Positions 1 to 4,921 of a DNA stretch of 5,561 bases are shown here, in pieces; positions within the stretch are counted from its first letter, which is position 1, and every line of letters begins with the position of its first letter. The notes beneath the pieces were generated by a model. The model saw only the letters and a program-made list of their open reading frames with translations. It did no database searches and was not told the DNA's origin. The DNA lies in contig JAQGHJ010000512.1 of the NCBI GenBank assembly GCA_028288905.1, positions 1 through 5,561 on the forward strand, in the 5' to 3' direction. Position numbers and translations under genes: made by a program. Source of the stretch: Phycisphaerales bacterium. GTDB lineage: Bacteria > Planctomycetota > Phycisphaerae > Tepidisphaerales > Tepidisphaeraceae.

Positions 1-531
1 CTCGCCCGGCTCGACGCGCGGGTCTGGCGACGGGACCGGACATCCGAGCAGGGCGGCGAGGGCAGCGTTTTTTTCGGCCTCGGGCAGGTCCTCGTCGACG
101 GCCGCCGCGTCGTCCATCCGCAGGGCCGACGCCGGCGGCTCGCCGGCGTGCGGGTCCCCCGCGAACAGCCGGCCGGCCATGCCGACCACGCGCAGGCCCG
201 GCAGGTCCTGCCGCAGCGCGTCGGCCAGCCGCTCCTCGAACCGCGTCCACTGGTACGGGGCGACGAGCAGCAGGTCCGGCTTCCACGCCGCGGCGGCCGC
301 GACGACCGGATGGAAGTCCGCCCACCGCCCGTCGACCGCGTCGGCCGCGTACACCTCCACCGGCGGCAACACGAGCACGTCCACTCCGGGGGCGACGAGC
401 GGGGCGGCCGCCACGGCGCTCGGGCGCACGACGAGCGCCAGCTCGTGCCCGGCCGCCCGCAGCGCCGCGTACAGCGGCTGCCGCAGGACCAGGTCGCCGA
501 TCGTGTCGGGGTTGCTCGCTAAGACGCGCAT
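1..531 (-). CDS. Glycosyltransferase family 9 (heptosyltransferase-like), N-terminal 177 residues, cut by the window edge
   Basis: The frame is open from an ATG at 531 to the left edge with no stop, so 177 residues are visible of a family usually near 350. The start MRVLASNPDTIGDLVLRQPL resembles the GT9 opening: a first beta strand, then a G-D-L-V/L motif (here residues 12-15) and a helix before a second strand (residues 31-36). GT9 enzymes such as WaaC and WaaF transfer sugars from nucleotide donors to LPS or other glycans at the cytoplasmic face of the inner membrane. The donor-binding C-terminal domain is outside the window, so donor and acceptor cannot be named. Residues 92-100 (PYQWTRFEE) fit the family, where the inner half of the N-domain faces the acceptor. 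No Shine-Dalgarno is evident before the ATG. An A7 run lies in codons 153-155. The family call is fairly sure and the substrate unknown. Confidence 0.8.
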   Translation of the reverse strand, partial: MRVLASNPDTIGDLVLRQPLYAALRAAGHELALVVRPSAVAAAPLVAPGVDVLVLPPVEVYAADAVDGRWADFHPVVAAAAAWKPDLLLVAPYQWTRFEERLADALRQDLPGLRVVGMAGRLFAGDPHAGEPPASALRMDDAAAVDEDLPEAEKNAALAALLGCPVPSPDPRVEPGE

Positions 532-541
532 CGAAGGGGAA

Positions 542-583
542 GGTCGATCGTCGAGTGTCGAACGTGGAGGGTCGTGCGTCGGA
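542..583. repeat. Six tandem degenerate 7-bp repeats, consensus NGTCGAN
   Basis: Starting at 542, six consecutive heptamers fit NGTCGAN, the first being GGTCGAT and the third TGTCGAA. G at position 2, T at position 3 and G at position 5 are the same in all six. The fourth unit has G for C at position 4, and the last two differ at position 6. The array lies just upstream of the glycosyltransferase start codon, inside its probable leader. Its function is unknown; the 7-bp phase recalls the heptamers between mcsA and mcsB. Confidence 0.6.
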
Positions 584-604
584 GAGGGAGGAAGTGGCAC
601 CGTC

Positions 605-620
605 GGACCGTCAACGGTCC
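605..620. repeat. 16-bp inverted repeat between cyclase and glycosyltransferase genes
   Basis: GGACCGT, a CA spacer, then ACGGTCC form a perfect 7-bp inverted repeat. Read on the minus strand it begins 19 bp after the cyclase stop codon and is followed by a pyrimidine-rich stretch, but not by a true T-run. It could be a weak terminator or processing hairpin for the cyclase transcript, or an operator for the glycosyltransferase. The sequence does not decide between these. Confidence 0.45.
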
Positions 621-638
621 ACGAACAACAATCGACAT

Positions 639-1295
639 TCAGTCGTTCACCTCGACCACCGGGCGGCAGAAGGCGCCGGTGTGCCCGGCGAGGTTCACCG
701 GCAGCGACCAAAACTTCAGCGGGGCCGGCAGGGCGAACACCTCCGGCGGGAACTTCAGTTCCTCGACGACCCACACGCCGTTGCCGAGCAGGACCGTGTG
801 CGTGTCGGCGTTCAGCGGCCCAAACCCGCCGATCGAGTAATGGTCGATGCCGACGCCGCGGACCCGCCGTTCGACGAGCCACCGCGCCCCGTCCGGGTGG
901 ACGAACGGCGAGTGGTGTCGCCACTCGTCGGTCGCCGCCCGCCGGTCGCCCCAGCCGGTCGCCAGCAGCACGATCGCCCCGGCCGGCAGATCCGCGGGCA
1001 GGGCGGCGGCCAGCACGTCACCGGTGATCGGGCGGTCGGCGGCGCTGTCCCGCAAATCGGCGATCCACGCCGGCCCGACCCAGGTCGACAGCGGCAGGTC
1101 GTCCAGGCTCGCCCCGCCGGCGACCTTGTGCAGCGGGGCGTCCACGTGGCTGCCGGTGTGGTTCGTGAGCGTCAGCAGCTCGCACTGCCACCCGTCAACG
1201 GCGTGCGTCGCGATCAGGTCCGACCGCACCGGCGGGTGGGCCGGACAGTTCGGGCAGCCGGCGTACACGGGTTGGGACAGGTCGATCAGCCGCAT
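639..1295 (-). CDS. Cyclase-family (KynB-like) metal-dependent hydrolase
   Basis: A complete 218-residue protein, close to the usual length (about 200-260) of the cyclase/kynurenine formamidase family. The signature HxGxHxDxPxH is present as HTGSHVDAPLH at residues 46-56; H46, H50 and D52 are the expected metal ligands and H56 the expected catalytic histidine. Further family features are GIDHYSIG (149-156), H166 and E178/E179 near the C-terminal ligand region. Family members hydrolyse amides or lactones, including N-formylkynurenine, or act on other small carboxylates; nothing here fixes the substrate, and no tryptophan-catabolism gene is adjacent. No signal peptide is seen, so it is probably cytoplasmic. 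The ATG at 1295 is chosen because MRLIDLSQPVYAG matches the family's N-terminal strand. No Shine-Dalgarno is visible. It is divergent from the DJ-1/PfpI gene and is followed on the same strand by the glycosyltransferase after 107 bp. Confidence 0.88.
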   Translation of the reverse strand: MRLIDLSQPVYAGCPNCPAHPPVRSDLIATHAVDGWQCELLTLTNHTGSHVDAPLHKVAGGASLDDLPLSTWVGPAWIADLRDSAADRPITGDVLAAALPADLPAGAIVLLATGWGDRRAATDEWRHHSPFVHPDGARWLVERRVRGVGIDHYSIGGFGPLNADTHTVLLGNGVWVVEELKFPPEVFALPAPLKFWSLPVNLAGHTGAFCRPVVEVND

Positions 1296-1365
1296 GCGAC
1301 GGGCGGCCTTTTAACCTAGAATGCCGGCCCCCGAAAGTCGGACCCATTCCTCAGGAGACGTCGCC
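1296..1365. promoter_or_regulatory. Divergent 70-bp promoter region, with possible -10 TAGAAT (1317-1322, plus strand)
   Basis: This short spacer must carry start signals for both the cyclase (minus) and the DJ-1/PfpI gene (plus) unless either is leaderless. The only AT-rich patch is 1309-1322. It contains TAGAAT on the plus strand, five of six matches to TATAAT, placed to give a leader of about 38 nt for the DJ-1 gene. No convincing -35 hexamer lies 16-18 bp upstream. The minus-strand promoter cannot be placed. Confidence 0.35.
1353..1357 (+). promoter_or_regulatory. Shine-Dalgarno AGGAG for the DJ-1/PfpI gene
   Basis: AGGAG ends 8 nt before the ATG at 1366 and has good spacing. It decides the start: the same frame also has an ATG at 1321, but that one lacks a ribosome-binding site and would add 15 residues that do not look like this family. 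Confidence 0.7.
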
Positions 1366-1953
1366 ATGGCCAAGATCGCGATCCTGCTCGAGAAGATCTA
1401 CGAGGACCTAGAGCTCCAGTACCCCCGCTTGCGGCTCAAGGAGGCGGGGCACACGGTCGACGTCGTCGGGCCCAAGGCCGGCGAGACGTACGTTGGCAAG
1501 CACGGGTACCCGCAGAAGGCCGAGAAGTCGGCGGCCGACGTGAAGGCGAGCGACTACGCCCTGATCGTCATCCCCGGCGGGTCGTCGCCCGACCACATGC
1601 GGCGGAACGGAGACATGGTGCGGATCGTCCGCGAGGCGGCGGCGGCCAAGATCCCGATGGCGGCGATCTGCCACGGGCCGTGGATGCTCTGCTCGACCGA
1701 CGCGCTCAAGGGCCGGCGGTGCACGAGCTACATGAGCATCGTCCACGACGTGGTGAACGCCGGCGGGAAGTGGGTGGACGAGGAGTGCGTGGTCGACGGC
1801 CCGATCATCACCGCCCGGACGCCCGACGACCTGCCGGCGTTCAGCAACGCGATCCTACAACTGGTGAGCGAGGGCAAGGCCCAGGGCGTCAAGGGCAAGC
1901 CGGTCGCACCGGCGTGGGTGGCCGAGACGCTTCGGGCGGACCAGCGGGGGTGA
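1366..1953 (+). CDS. DJ-1/PfpI family protein (class I glutamine amidotransferase-like fold)
   Basis: A 195-residue protein. The N-terminus MAKIAILLEKIYEDLELQYP, then a P-R-L-R-L-K-E-A-G-H helix, is the family pattern. Residues 66-72 (LIVIPGG) form the central strand and turn. The nucleophile elbow is AAICHGPWML (99-108), with C102 as nucleophile and H103 beside it; E13 aligns with the glutamate that interacts with this cysteine in archaeal PfpI (E12 there). The C-terminal stretch with ITARTPDDLPAF (148-159) is also typical. Members are described as cysteine peptidases, glyoxalase III or protein/nucleotide deglycases, and reports conflict, so the exact reaction is left open; a protective role against reactive carbonyls is a reasonable inference. 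No signal peptide is seen. The gene is divergent from the cyclase and separated from mcsA by 273 bp with its own promoter, so it is probably not part of the mcs operon. Confidence 0.92.
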   Translation: MAKIAILLEKIYEDLELQYPRLRLKEAGHTVDVVGPKAGETYVGKHGYPQKAEKSAADVKASDYALIVIPGGSSPDHMRRNGDMVRIVREAAAAKIPMAAICHGPWMLCSTDALKGRRCTSYMSIVHDVVNAGGKWVDEECVVDGPIITARTPDDLPAFSNAILQLVSEGKAQGVKGKPVAPAWVAETLRADQRG

Positions 1954-1979
1954 AGAAAACCGCAAGGCGGCGGCGAGGC

Positions 1980-1999
1980 AGGGCGGCACAGCCGGCCCT
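1980..1999. repeat. GC-rich hairpin after the DJ-1/PfpI gene (first of two)
   Basis: AGGGCGGC (1980-1987), a three-base loop and GCC-G-GCCCT (1991-1999) form an 8-bp stem with one bulged G. It begins 27 bp after the DJ-1 stop codon. No T-run follows, so it is not a classical intrinsic terminator, although GC-rich genomes often show hairpins of this kind at 3' ends. Confidence 0.4.
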
Positions 2000-2000
2000 A

Positions 2001-2035
2001 CGGGCGACACCAGCGCAGCTTGGGTGCGTCGCCCG
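2001..2035. terminator. Possible U-less terminator hairpin after the DJ-1/PfpI gene
   Basis: CGGGCGAC (2001-2008) and GTCGCCCG (2028-2035) pair perfectly over 8 bp around a 19-nt loop, and ACC/GGT (2009-2011, 2023-2025) can extend the stem past a two-base bulge. It follows the previous hairpin directly and lies upstream of the mcsA promoter, where a transcription end would be expected. There is no T-tract, so it could equally be a processing or stability element. Confidence 0.35.
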
Positions 2036-2038
2036 GTG

Positions 2039-2066
2039 CCCGACGCTCCAAATTCGACATTCTACG
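2039..2066. repeat. Degenerate heptamer-like tract, NTCGACN type
   Basis: In 7-bp phase from 2039 four units can be read. The third, TTCGACA, fits exactly; the first and fourth (CCCGACG, TTCTACG) have one core mismatch each, and the second is poor. NTCGACN is the reverse complement of the NGTCGAN consensus at 542-583, so this may be a decayed copy of the same repeat type. A single further unit (ATCGACA) lies at 631-637. Confidence 0.3.
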
Positions 2067-2112
2067 TCCCGTCTGCCGCCCCATCGTTCTCTTGCCGCCC
2101 CGCGCCGGGCGT

Positions 2113-2141
2113 TTGACCCTGTCTATCGGGGTAAATACGAT
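2113..2141 (+). promoter_or_regulatory. Sigma70-type promoter for mcsA
   Basis: TTGACC (2113-2118; five of six to consensus) and TACGAT (2136-2141; four of six, with the key first T, second A and last T) are separated by exactly 17 bp in one of the few AT-richer patches of the spacer. A transcript would start near 2148, giving a leader of about 79 nt before mcsA. That leader can fold: GCCCG (2143-2147) pairs with CGGGC (2166-2170) around a smaller GGGA/TCCC hairpin. The -35 overlaps TTTGACC, discussed under findings. The promoter is predicted from sequence only. Confidence 0.55.
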
Positions 2142-2210
2142 TGCCCGTCGAGGGACGCTCCCGGCCGGGCTCGTACGCGGGCGGTGGCGGCCCTCCACGT
2201 CCCGGCGCTC

Positions 2211-2216
2211 GGGAGG
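2211..2216 (+). promoter_or_regulatory. Shine-Dalgarno GGGAGG for mcsA
   Basis: GGGAGG ends 10 nt before the ATG at 2227. Together with the conserved first cysteine pair directly after that ATG, it selects this start over in-frame upstream starts as far back as 2020, which would read through the promoter region. Confidence 0.55.
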
Positions 2217-2226
2217 CGCTGCCCCG

Positions 2227-2724
2227 ATGAAGTGCGACAACTGCAACAAGACGGCGACCGTCCACCTGACTGAGATCAAGGCGGGCAAGAAGATCGAGAA
2301 GCACCTGTGCGAGGCGTGTGCCGCGGCGGCCGAGGGGCTGCCGGTCAAGAGCCACATGCCGATCAACGAGCTGCTGACGAACTTCGTGATGGCCCACTCG
2401 GGGATGGCCGGCAAGGAGCCGCAGACGCTCCAGTGCGACCACTGCGGGATGACGTGGGCGGACTTCCGGCAGAACGGGCTGCTCGGGTGCCCGAACGACT
2501 ACGCCGCATTCGAGCGGGAGCTGACCCCGCTGCTGCAGCGGGCCCACGACGGGGCGACGCACCACGTCGGCAAGCAGCCGGCCCGCCGGGGCGGGACCGG
2601 CCTCGCCGTCCGCCGGCACGTCGACGTGGCGAAGCTCCGCAAGGAGCTCCAAAAGGCCGTCGAGGGCGAGGACTACGAGCGGGCCGCCAAGCTCCGGGAC
2701 CAGATCAAGCAGGCCGAAGGGTGA
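2227..2724 (+). CDS. mcsA: McsA: zinc-finger and UVR-domain activator of protein arginine kinase
   Basis: A 165-residue protein, somewhat shorter than Bacillus subtilis McsA (about 185). Layout: a zinc-binding cysteine pair C3-x-x-C6 and C28-x-x-C31; a linker with the MPINELLTNF helix (44-53); a second cluster C70-x-x-C73-G-M-T (70-76) with C88; the conserved stretch around the P-L-L-Q-R-A-H segment and HHVGKQPARRGG (112-123); and a UVR (UvrB/UvrC) motif at about 134-163 with E-D-Y-E-R-A-A-K-L-R-D. In Firmicutes McsA binds and activates the McsB kinase and takes part in ClpC control and metal-stress responses. Here the eighth cysteine is missing: where McsA usually has GCxxCY, this protein has GCPNDY (87-92), so D91 replaces a zinc ligand. 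It precedes mcsB on the same strand with a 103-bp spacer. The start is discussed under the ribosome-binding site. Identity is secure; activity of the altered zinc site is not. Confidence 0.92.
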   Translation: MKCDNCNKTATVHLTEIKAGKKIEKHLCEACAAAAEGLPVKSHMPINELLTNFVMAHSGMAGKEPQTLQCDHCGMTWADFRQNGLLGCPNDYAAFERELTPLLQRAHDGATHHVGKQPARRGGTGLAVRRHVDVAKLRKELQKAVEGEDYERAAKLRDQIKQAEG

Positions 2725-2726
2725 GG

Positions 2727-2827
2727 GGGAAGTGCTGAGTGCTGAGTGCTGGGTACCAAGTGCTCGGCACCGCACGGCCCCATGCGTTTCGCACTCCGTA
2801 CTCAGCACTTAGCACTCAGCACTTCTC
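2727..2827. repeat. Long inverted repeat of AGTGCTG heptamers between mcsA and mcsB
   Basis: The left arm (2729-2756) holds three tandem AGTGCTG units starting at 2731; the right arm (2798-2825) holds three AGCACTY units starting at 2804. The arms match at 26 of 28 positions, and both mismatches become G-U pairs in a plus-strand transcript, so the RNA stem is continuous over 28 bp. One more G-U and one G-C pair extend it to 30 bp, to 2727 and 2827. The 41-nt loop contains a further GTGC/GCAC mini-hairpin (2760-2770) and another partial unit. The stem fills nearly the whole spacer, starts just after the mcsA stop and ends right before the mcsB ATG, covering its ribosome-binding region. It is not followed by a T-run. 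It may be a repeat-derived element, an RNase III site or a translational control structure. Confidence 0.85.
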
Positions 2828-3883
2828 ATGAAGCTTTCCGACCTCACCCAACACGCCGGCGAGTGGCTCCGCGGCAGCGGGCCGATGAGCGAGACGGTCA
2901 TCTCGTCCCGCATTCGCCTGGCCCGGAACGTGGCCGGGTTCAACTTCCTCACGAAGTGCACCCGGCACCAGCGGCAGGCGCTGGAGCAGAAGGTCCGGCA
3001 GGTCGTGCTCGACGCCGACCTGGCCCCGCAGACGCTGTACGTCGACCTCGAGCAGGCCCCGGACGTCGACCGCCAGCTGCTCGTCGAGCGGCACCTGATC
3101 AGCAAGCCGCACGCGGCCGCCGAGGGGGCCCGGGGCGTGGCGATCGGGCAGGACGAGACCGTGTCGATCATGGTCAACGAGGAGGACCACCTCCGGGTCC
3201 AGGTCCTGCGGTCCGGGCTGCAGCTGACCGAGGCGTGGGAGCAGATCAGCAAGATCGACGACGCCCTTGAGGACAAGCTTGACTTCGCCTTCCACCCCCG
3301 GTTCGGGTACCTGACGGCCTGCCCGACGAACGTCGGCACCGGCATCCGGGTCAGCGTCATGCTCCACCTGCCGGCCCTGAAGCTGACCGGGGAGATCGAG
3401 AAGGTGTTCCGGGCGGCCAAGGACCTGAAGCTCGCCGTCCGCGGGCTGTACGGCGAGGGGACCGAGGCGACCGGCGACTTCTACCAGATCTCGAACCAGT
3501 CCACGCTCGGCAAGGCCGAGGACGAGATCGTCGAGGAGTTCGGCCGCGTCGTGATCCCGAAGATCATCGACTACGAGCACCACGCGCGCAAGGCCCTCGT
3601 CAGCGAGAAGGCCGTCGCCCTCGACGACAAGGTAAGCCGGGCCCTGGGGTTGCTCCGCAACGCCCGGCTGATGGCGACCGACGAGACCCTGCTGCTGCTG
3701 AGCCACCTGCGAATGGGCGTGCACATGGGCCGGGTCAAGGACGTCGACCTGCGGACGATCAACGAGCTGTTCCTGCTCACCCAACCGGCGCACCTGCAGA
3801 AGATGCAGGGGAAGAAGCTGGAGGGCGACGTCCGCCGGGCCGCCCGGGCCGACTTCATCCGGGCCCGGCTGAACGGCCGCTGA
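2828..3883 (+). CDS. mcsB: McsB: protein arginine kinase
   Basis: A 351-residue member of the phosphagen-kinase fold (B. subtilis McsB is about 363). It uses ATP to phosphorylate arginine side chains; in Firmicutes this pArg mark sends proteins to ClpC-ClpP and inactivates CtsR. Visible motifs: SSRIRLARN (26-34, nucleotide phosphate binding), NEEDH (117-121, with the catalytic glutamate), ACPTNVGTG (164-172, with C165 as the reactive guanidino-kinase cysteine) and RGLYGEGTEATGDFYQISN (205-223, nucleotide-binding loop). The substrate-specificity loop and regulatory domain of creatine or arginine kinases are absent, as expected for McsB. The start at 2828 is preferred over M20 because residues 11-25 (GEWLRGSGPM...) align with the W...GP segment before SSRIRLARN in Bacillus McsB. 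No Shine-Dalgarno is seen and the start is flanked by the long inverted repeat. At the C-terminus GDVRRA (333-338) stands where McsB has an RDxxRA pArg-binding motif. The GNAT gene follows after 11 bp. Confidence 0.94.
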   Translation: MKLSDLTQHAGEWLRGSGPMSETVISSRIRLARNVAGFNFLTKCTRHQRQALEQKVRQVVLDADLAPQTLYVDLEQAPDVDRQLLVERHLISKPHAAAEGARGVAIGQDETVSIMVNEEDHLRVQVLRSGLQLTEAWEQISKIDDALEDKLDFAFHPRFGYLTACPTNVGTGIRVSVMLHLPALKLTGEIEKVFRAAKDLKLAVRGLYGEGTEATGDFYQISNQSTLGKAEDEIVEEFGRVVIPKIIDYEHHARKALVSEKAVALDDKVSRALGLLRNARLMATDETLLLLSHLRMGVHMGRVKDVDLRTINELFLLTQPAHLQKMQGKKLEGDVRRAARADFIRARLNGR

Positions 3884-3894
3884 CCCACCGCCCC

Positions 3895-4875
3895 ATGGCC
3901 GCCCCCTTGGCAGACCGCCCGGATCTCCGCCTCCGCCCCGCGACGTCGGCCGACCGCGACGCGGTCGCCGACCTGATCTGCCTCTCGACCAACTTCTGGT
4001 ACCAGGCGAGCGGCCGCCCCCGGATCTTCACCGCCGGCCCCGAGCCCTGCGGGCTGTTCTGGGACGTGTACGACGCCCTGGACCCCGGGTGCTGCGTCGT
4101 CGCCGAGGACGCCCGCACCGGGCACCTCGCCGGCTCCTGCTTCTACCACCCGCGGGACACCCACGTGTCGCTCGGGATCATGAACGCCCACCCGAACCAC
4201 TTCGGCCGGGGCGTGGCCGGGCGGCTGCTTCGGTTTGTCACCGACCTGGCCGACGCCGCCGGCCTCCCGACCCGGCTCGTGTCCAGCGCGGTGAACCTCG
4301 ACAGCTACGCCCTCTACACCCGGGCGGGGTTCGTCCCCGGGGCGATCTACCAAGACATGGTTGTGCCGCCCGCCCGCGTCGCGGCCGGGCTGACGGGCAC
4401 GGACGAAATGGACCTCGCCGCCGCCCGCGCCCGCCCGGCCACGCCGGCGGACGTGCCGGCGATCGTCGACCTAGAGTGGCGGGTCGCCCGCATCCGCCGG
4501 CCCGGCGATTGGCAGCACTTCGTCAACAACGCGGCCGGCGTCTGGCGGGTGTCGGTCCTCGACCGAGTCGGCGGCGGGATCGACGGGGCACTCGCAGCCG
4601 TCGACCACCCCGGCAGCACGATGCTCGGCCCCGGCGTGATGGCGGACGACGCCGCGGCCGCCGCCCTGATCGCCGCCGAACTCCGCCGCCAAGCTGCCGG
4701 CCCGCGCCGTGACGTCTCGCCCGTCTTCCTCGTCCCGGCCGACCGCCCGGCCCTCGTCCGCCAGGTCTACGCTTGGGGCGGGCGGAACGTCGAGTTGCAC
4801 GTCCACCAAGTCCGCGGCGACTACCAGCCTCCGACCGGCGTCGCCATGCCGACCTTCATGCCCGAGACGGCCTGA
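3895..4875 (+). CDS. Two-domain GNAT acetyltransferase downstream of mcsB
   Basis: A 326-residue protein. Residues 11-160 form a GNAT domain: LRLRPATSADRDAVADL (11-27) is the usual first strand and helix, SCFYHP (81-86) a central strand, AHPNHFGRGVAGRLLRF (98-114) the acetyl-CoA pyrophosphate-binding motif A, and NLDSYALYTRAGF (134-146) motif B with its conserved tyrosine and A-G-F. Residues 178-315 start again with RARPATPADVPAIVDLEW, like a second GNAT domain, but no R/Q-x-x-G-x-G/A loop can be found there; it is probably a degenerate domain with a structural or substrate-binding role. Acetyl-CoA dependent N-acylation is likely; the acceptor is unknown. No signal peptide or membrane segment is seen. 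The ATG lies 11 bp after the mcsB stop, so co-transcription is likely. No strong Shine-Dalgarno is present. A functional tie to arginine phosphorylation is only inferred from position. Confidence 0.82.
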   Translation: MAAPLADRPDLRLRPATSADRDAVADLICLSTNFWYQASGRPRIFTAGPEPCGLFWDVYDALDPGCCVVAEDARTGHLAGSCFYHPRDTHVSLGIMNAHPNHFGRGVAGRLLRFVTDLADAAGLPTRLVSSAVNLDSYALYTRAGFVPGAIYQDMVVPPARVAAGLTGTDEMDLAAARARPATPADVPAIVDLEWRVARIRRPGDWQHFVNNAAGVWRVSVLDRVGGGIDGALAAVDHPGSTMLGPGVMADDAAAAALIAAELRRQAAGPRRDVSPVFLVPADRPALVRQVYAWGGRNVELHVHQVRGDYQPPTGVAMPTFMPETA

Positions 4876-4881
4876 CCCCCG

Positions 4882-4915
4882 GATCGCTTGAAGCGGAACA
4901 GGTCGCCTGTCGATC
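4882..4915. terminator. Weak hairpin potential in the convergent spacer
   Basis: ACAGG-TCG-CCTGT (4898-4910) forms a 5-bp hairpin. GATCG (4882-4886) can pair with CGATC (4911-4915) and extend it across an 11-nt bulge. It sits in the 46-bp gap between two genes that end toward each other, where a bidirectional terminator would be useful. There is no T-run on either strand, so this rests mainly on position. Confidence 0.3.
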
Positions 4916-4921
4916 GCCCCG

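Noticed and set aside
179..1027. Long plus-strand open frame of 282 codons across the glycosyltransferase and cyclase genes
   Set aside because: It is rich in Arg, Ala, Gly and Pro with no recognisable domain and lies opposite two genes with clear families. It is a by-product of high GC.
1321..1365. In-frame upstream ATG giving a 15-residue N-terminal extension of the DJ-1/PfpI protein
   Set aside because: It has no ribosome-binding site, overlaps the possible -10, and a good AGGAG precedes the ATG at 1366, which also matches the family start.
2020..2226. In-frame upstream extension of McsA by 69 residues
   Set aside because: It would be translated across the best promoter in the window and has no McsA similarity. 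The first zinc cysteines follow directly after the ATG at 2227.
2727..2827. CRISPR-like array or insertion-sequence ends
   Set aside because: Repeats are only 7 bp, tandem without spacers, and inverted around a 41-nt loop. There is no transposase, target-site duplication or cas gene.
2727..2827. RNA thermometer controlling mcsB
   Set aside because: Heat control would suit the gene, but a continuous stem of 28 or more base pairs is far too stable to melt in a physiological range.
2816..3793. Minus-strand open frame of 325 codons opposite mcsB
   Set aside because: The plus strand codes for McsB with all catalytic motifs. The opposite frame is a low-complexity shadow with many Val, Leu, Asp and Gly residues and no known family.
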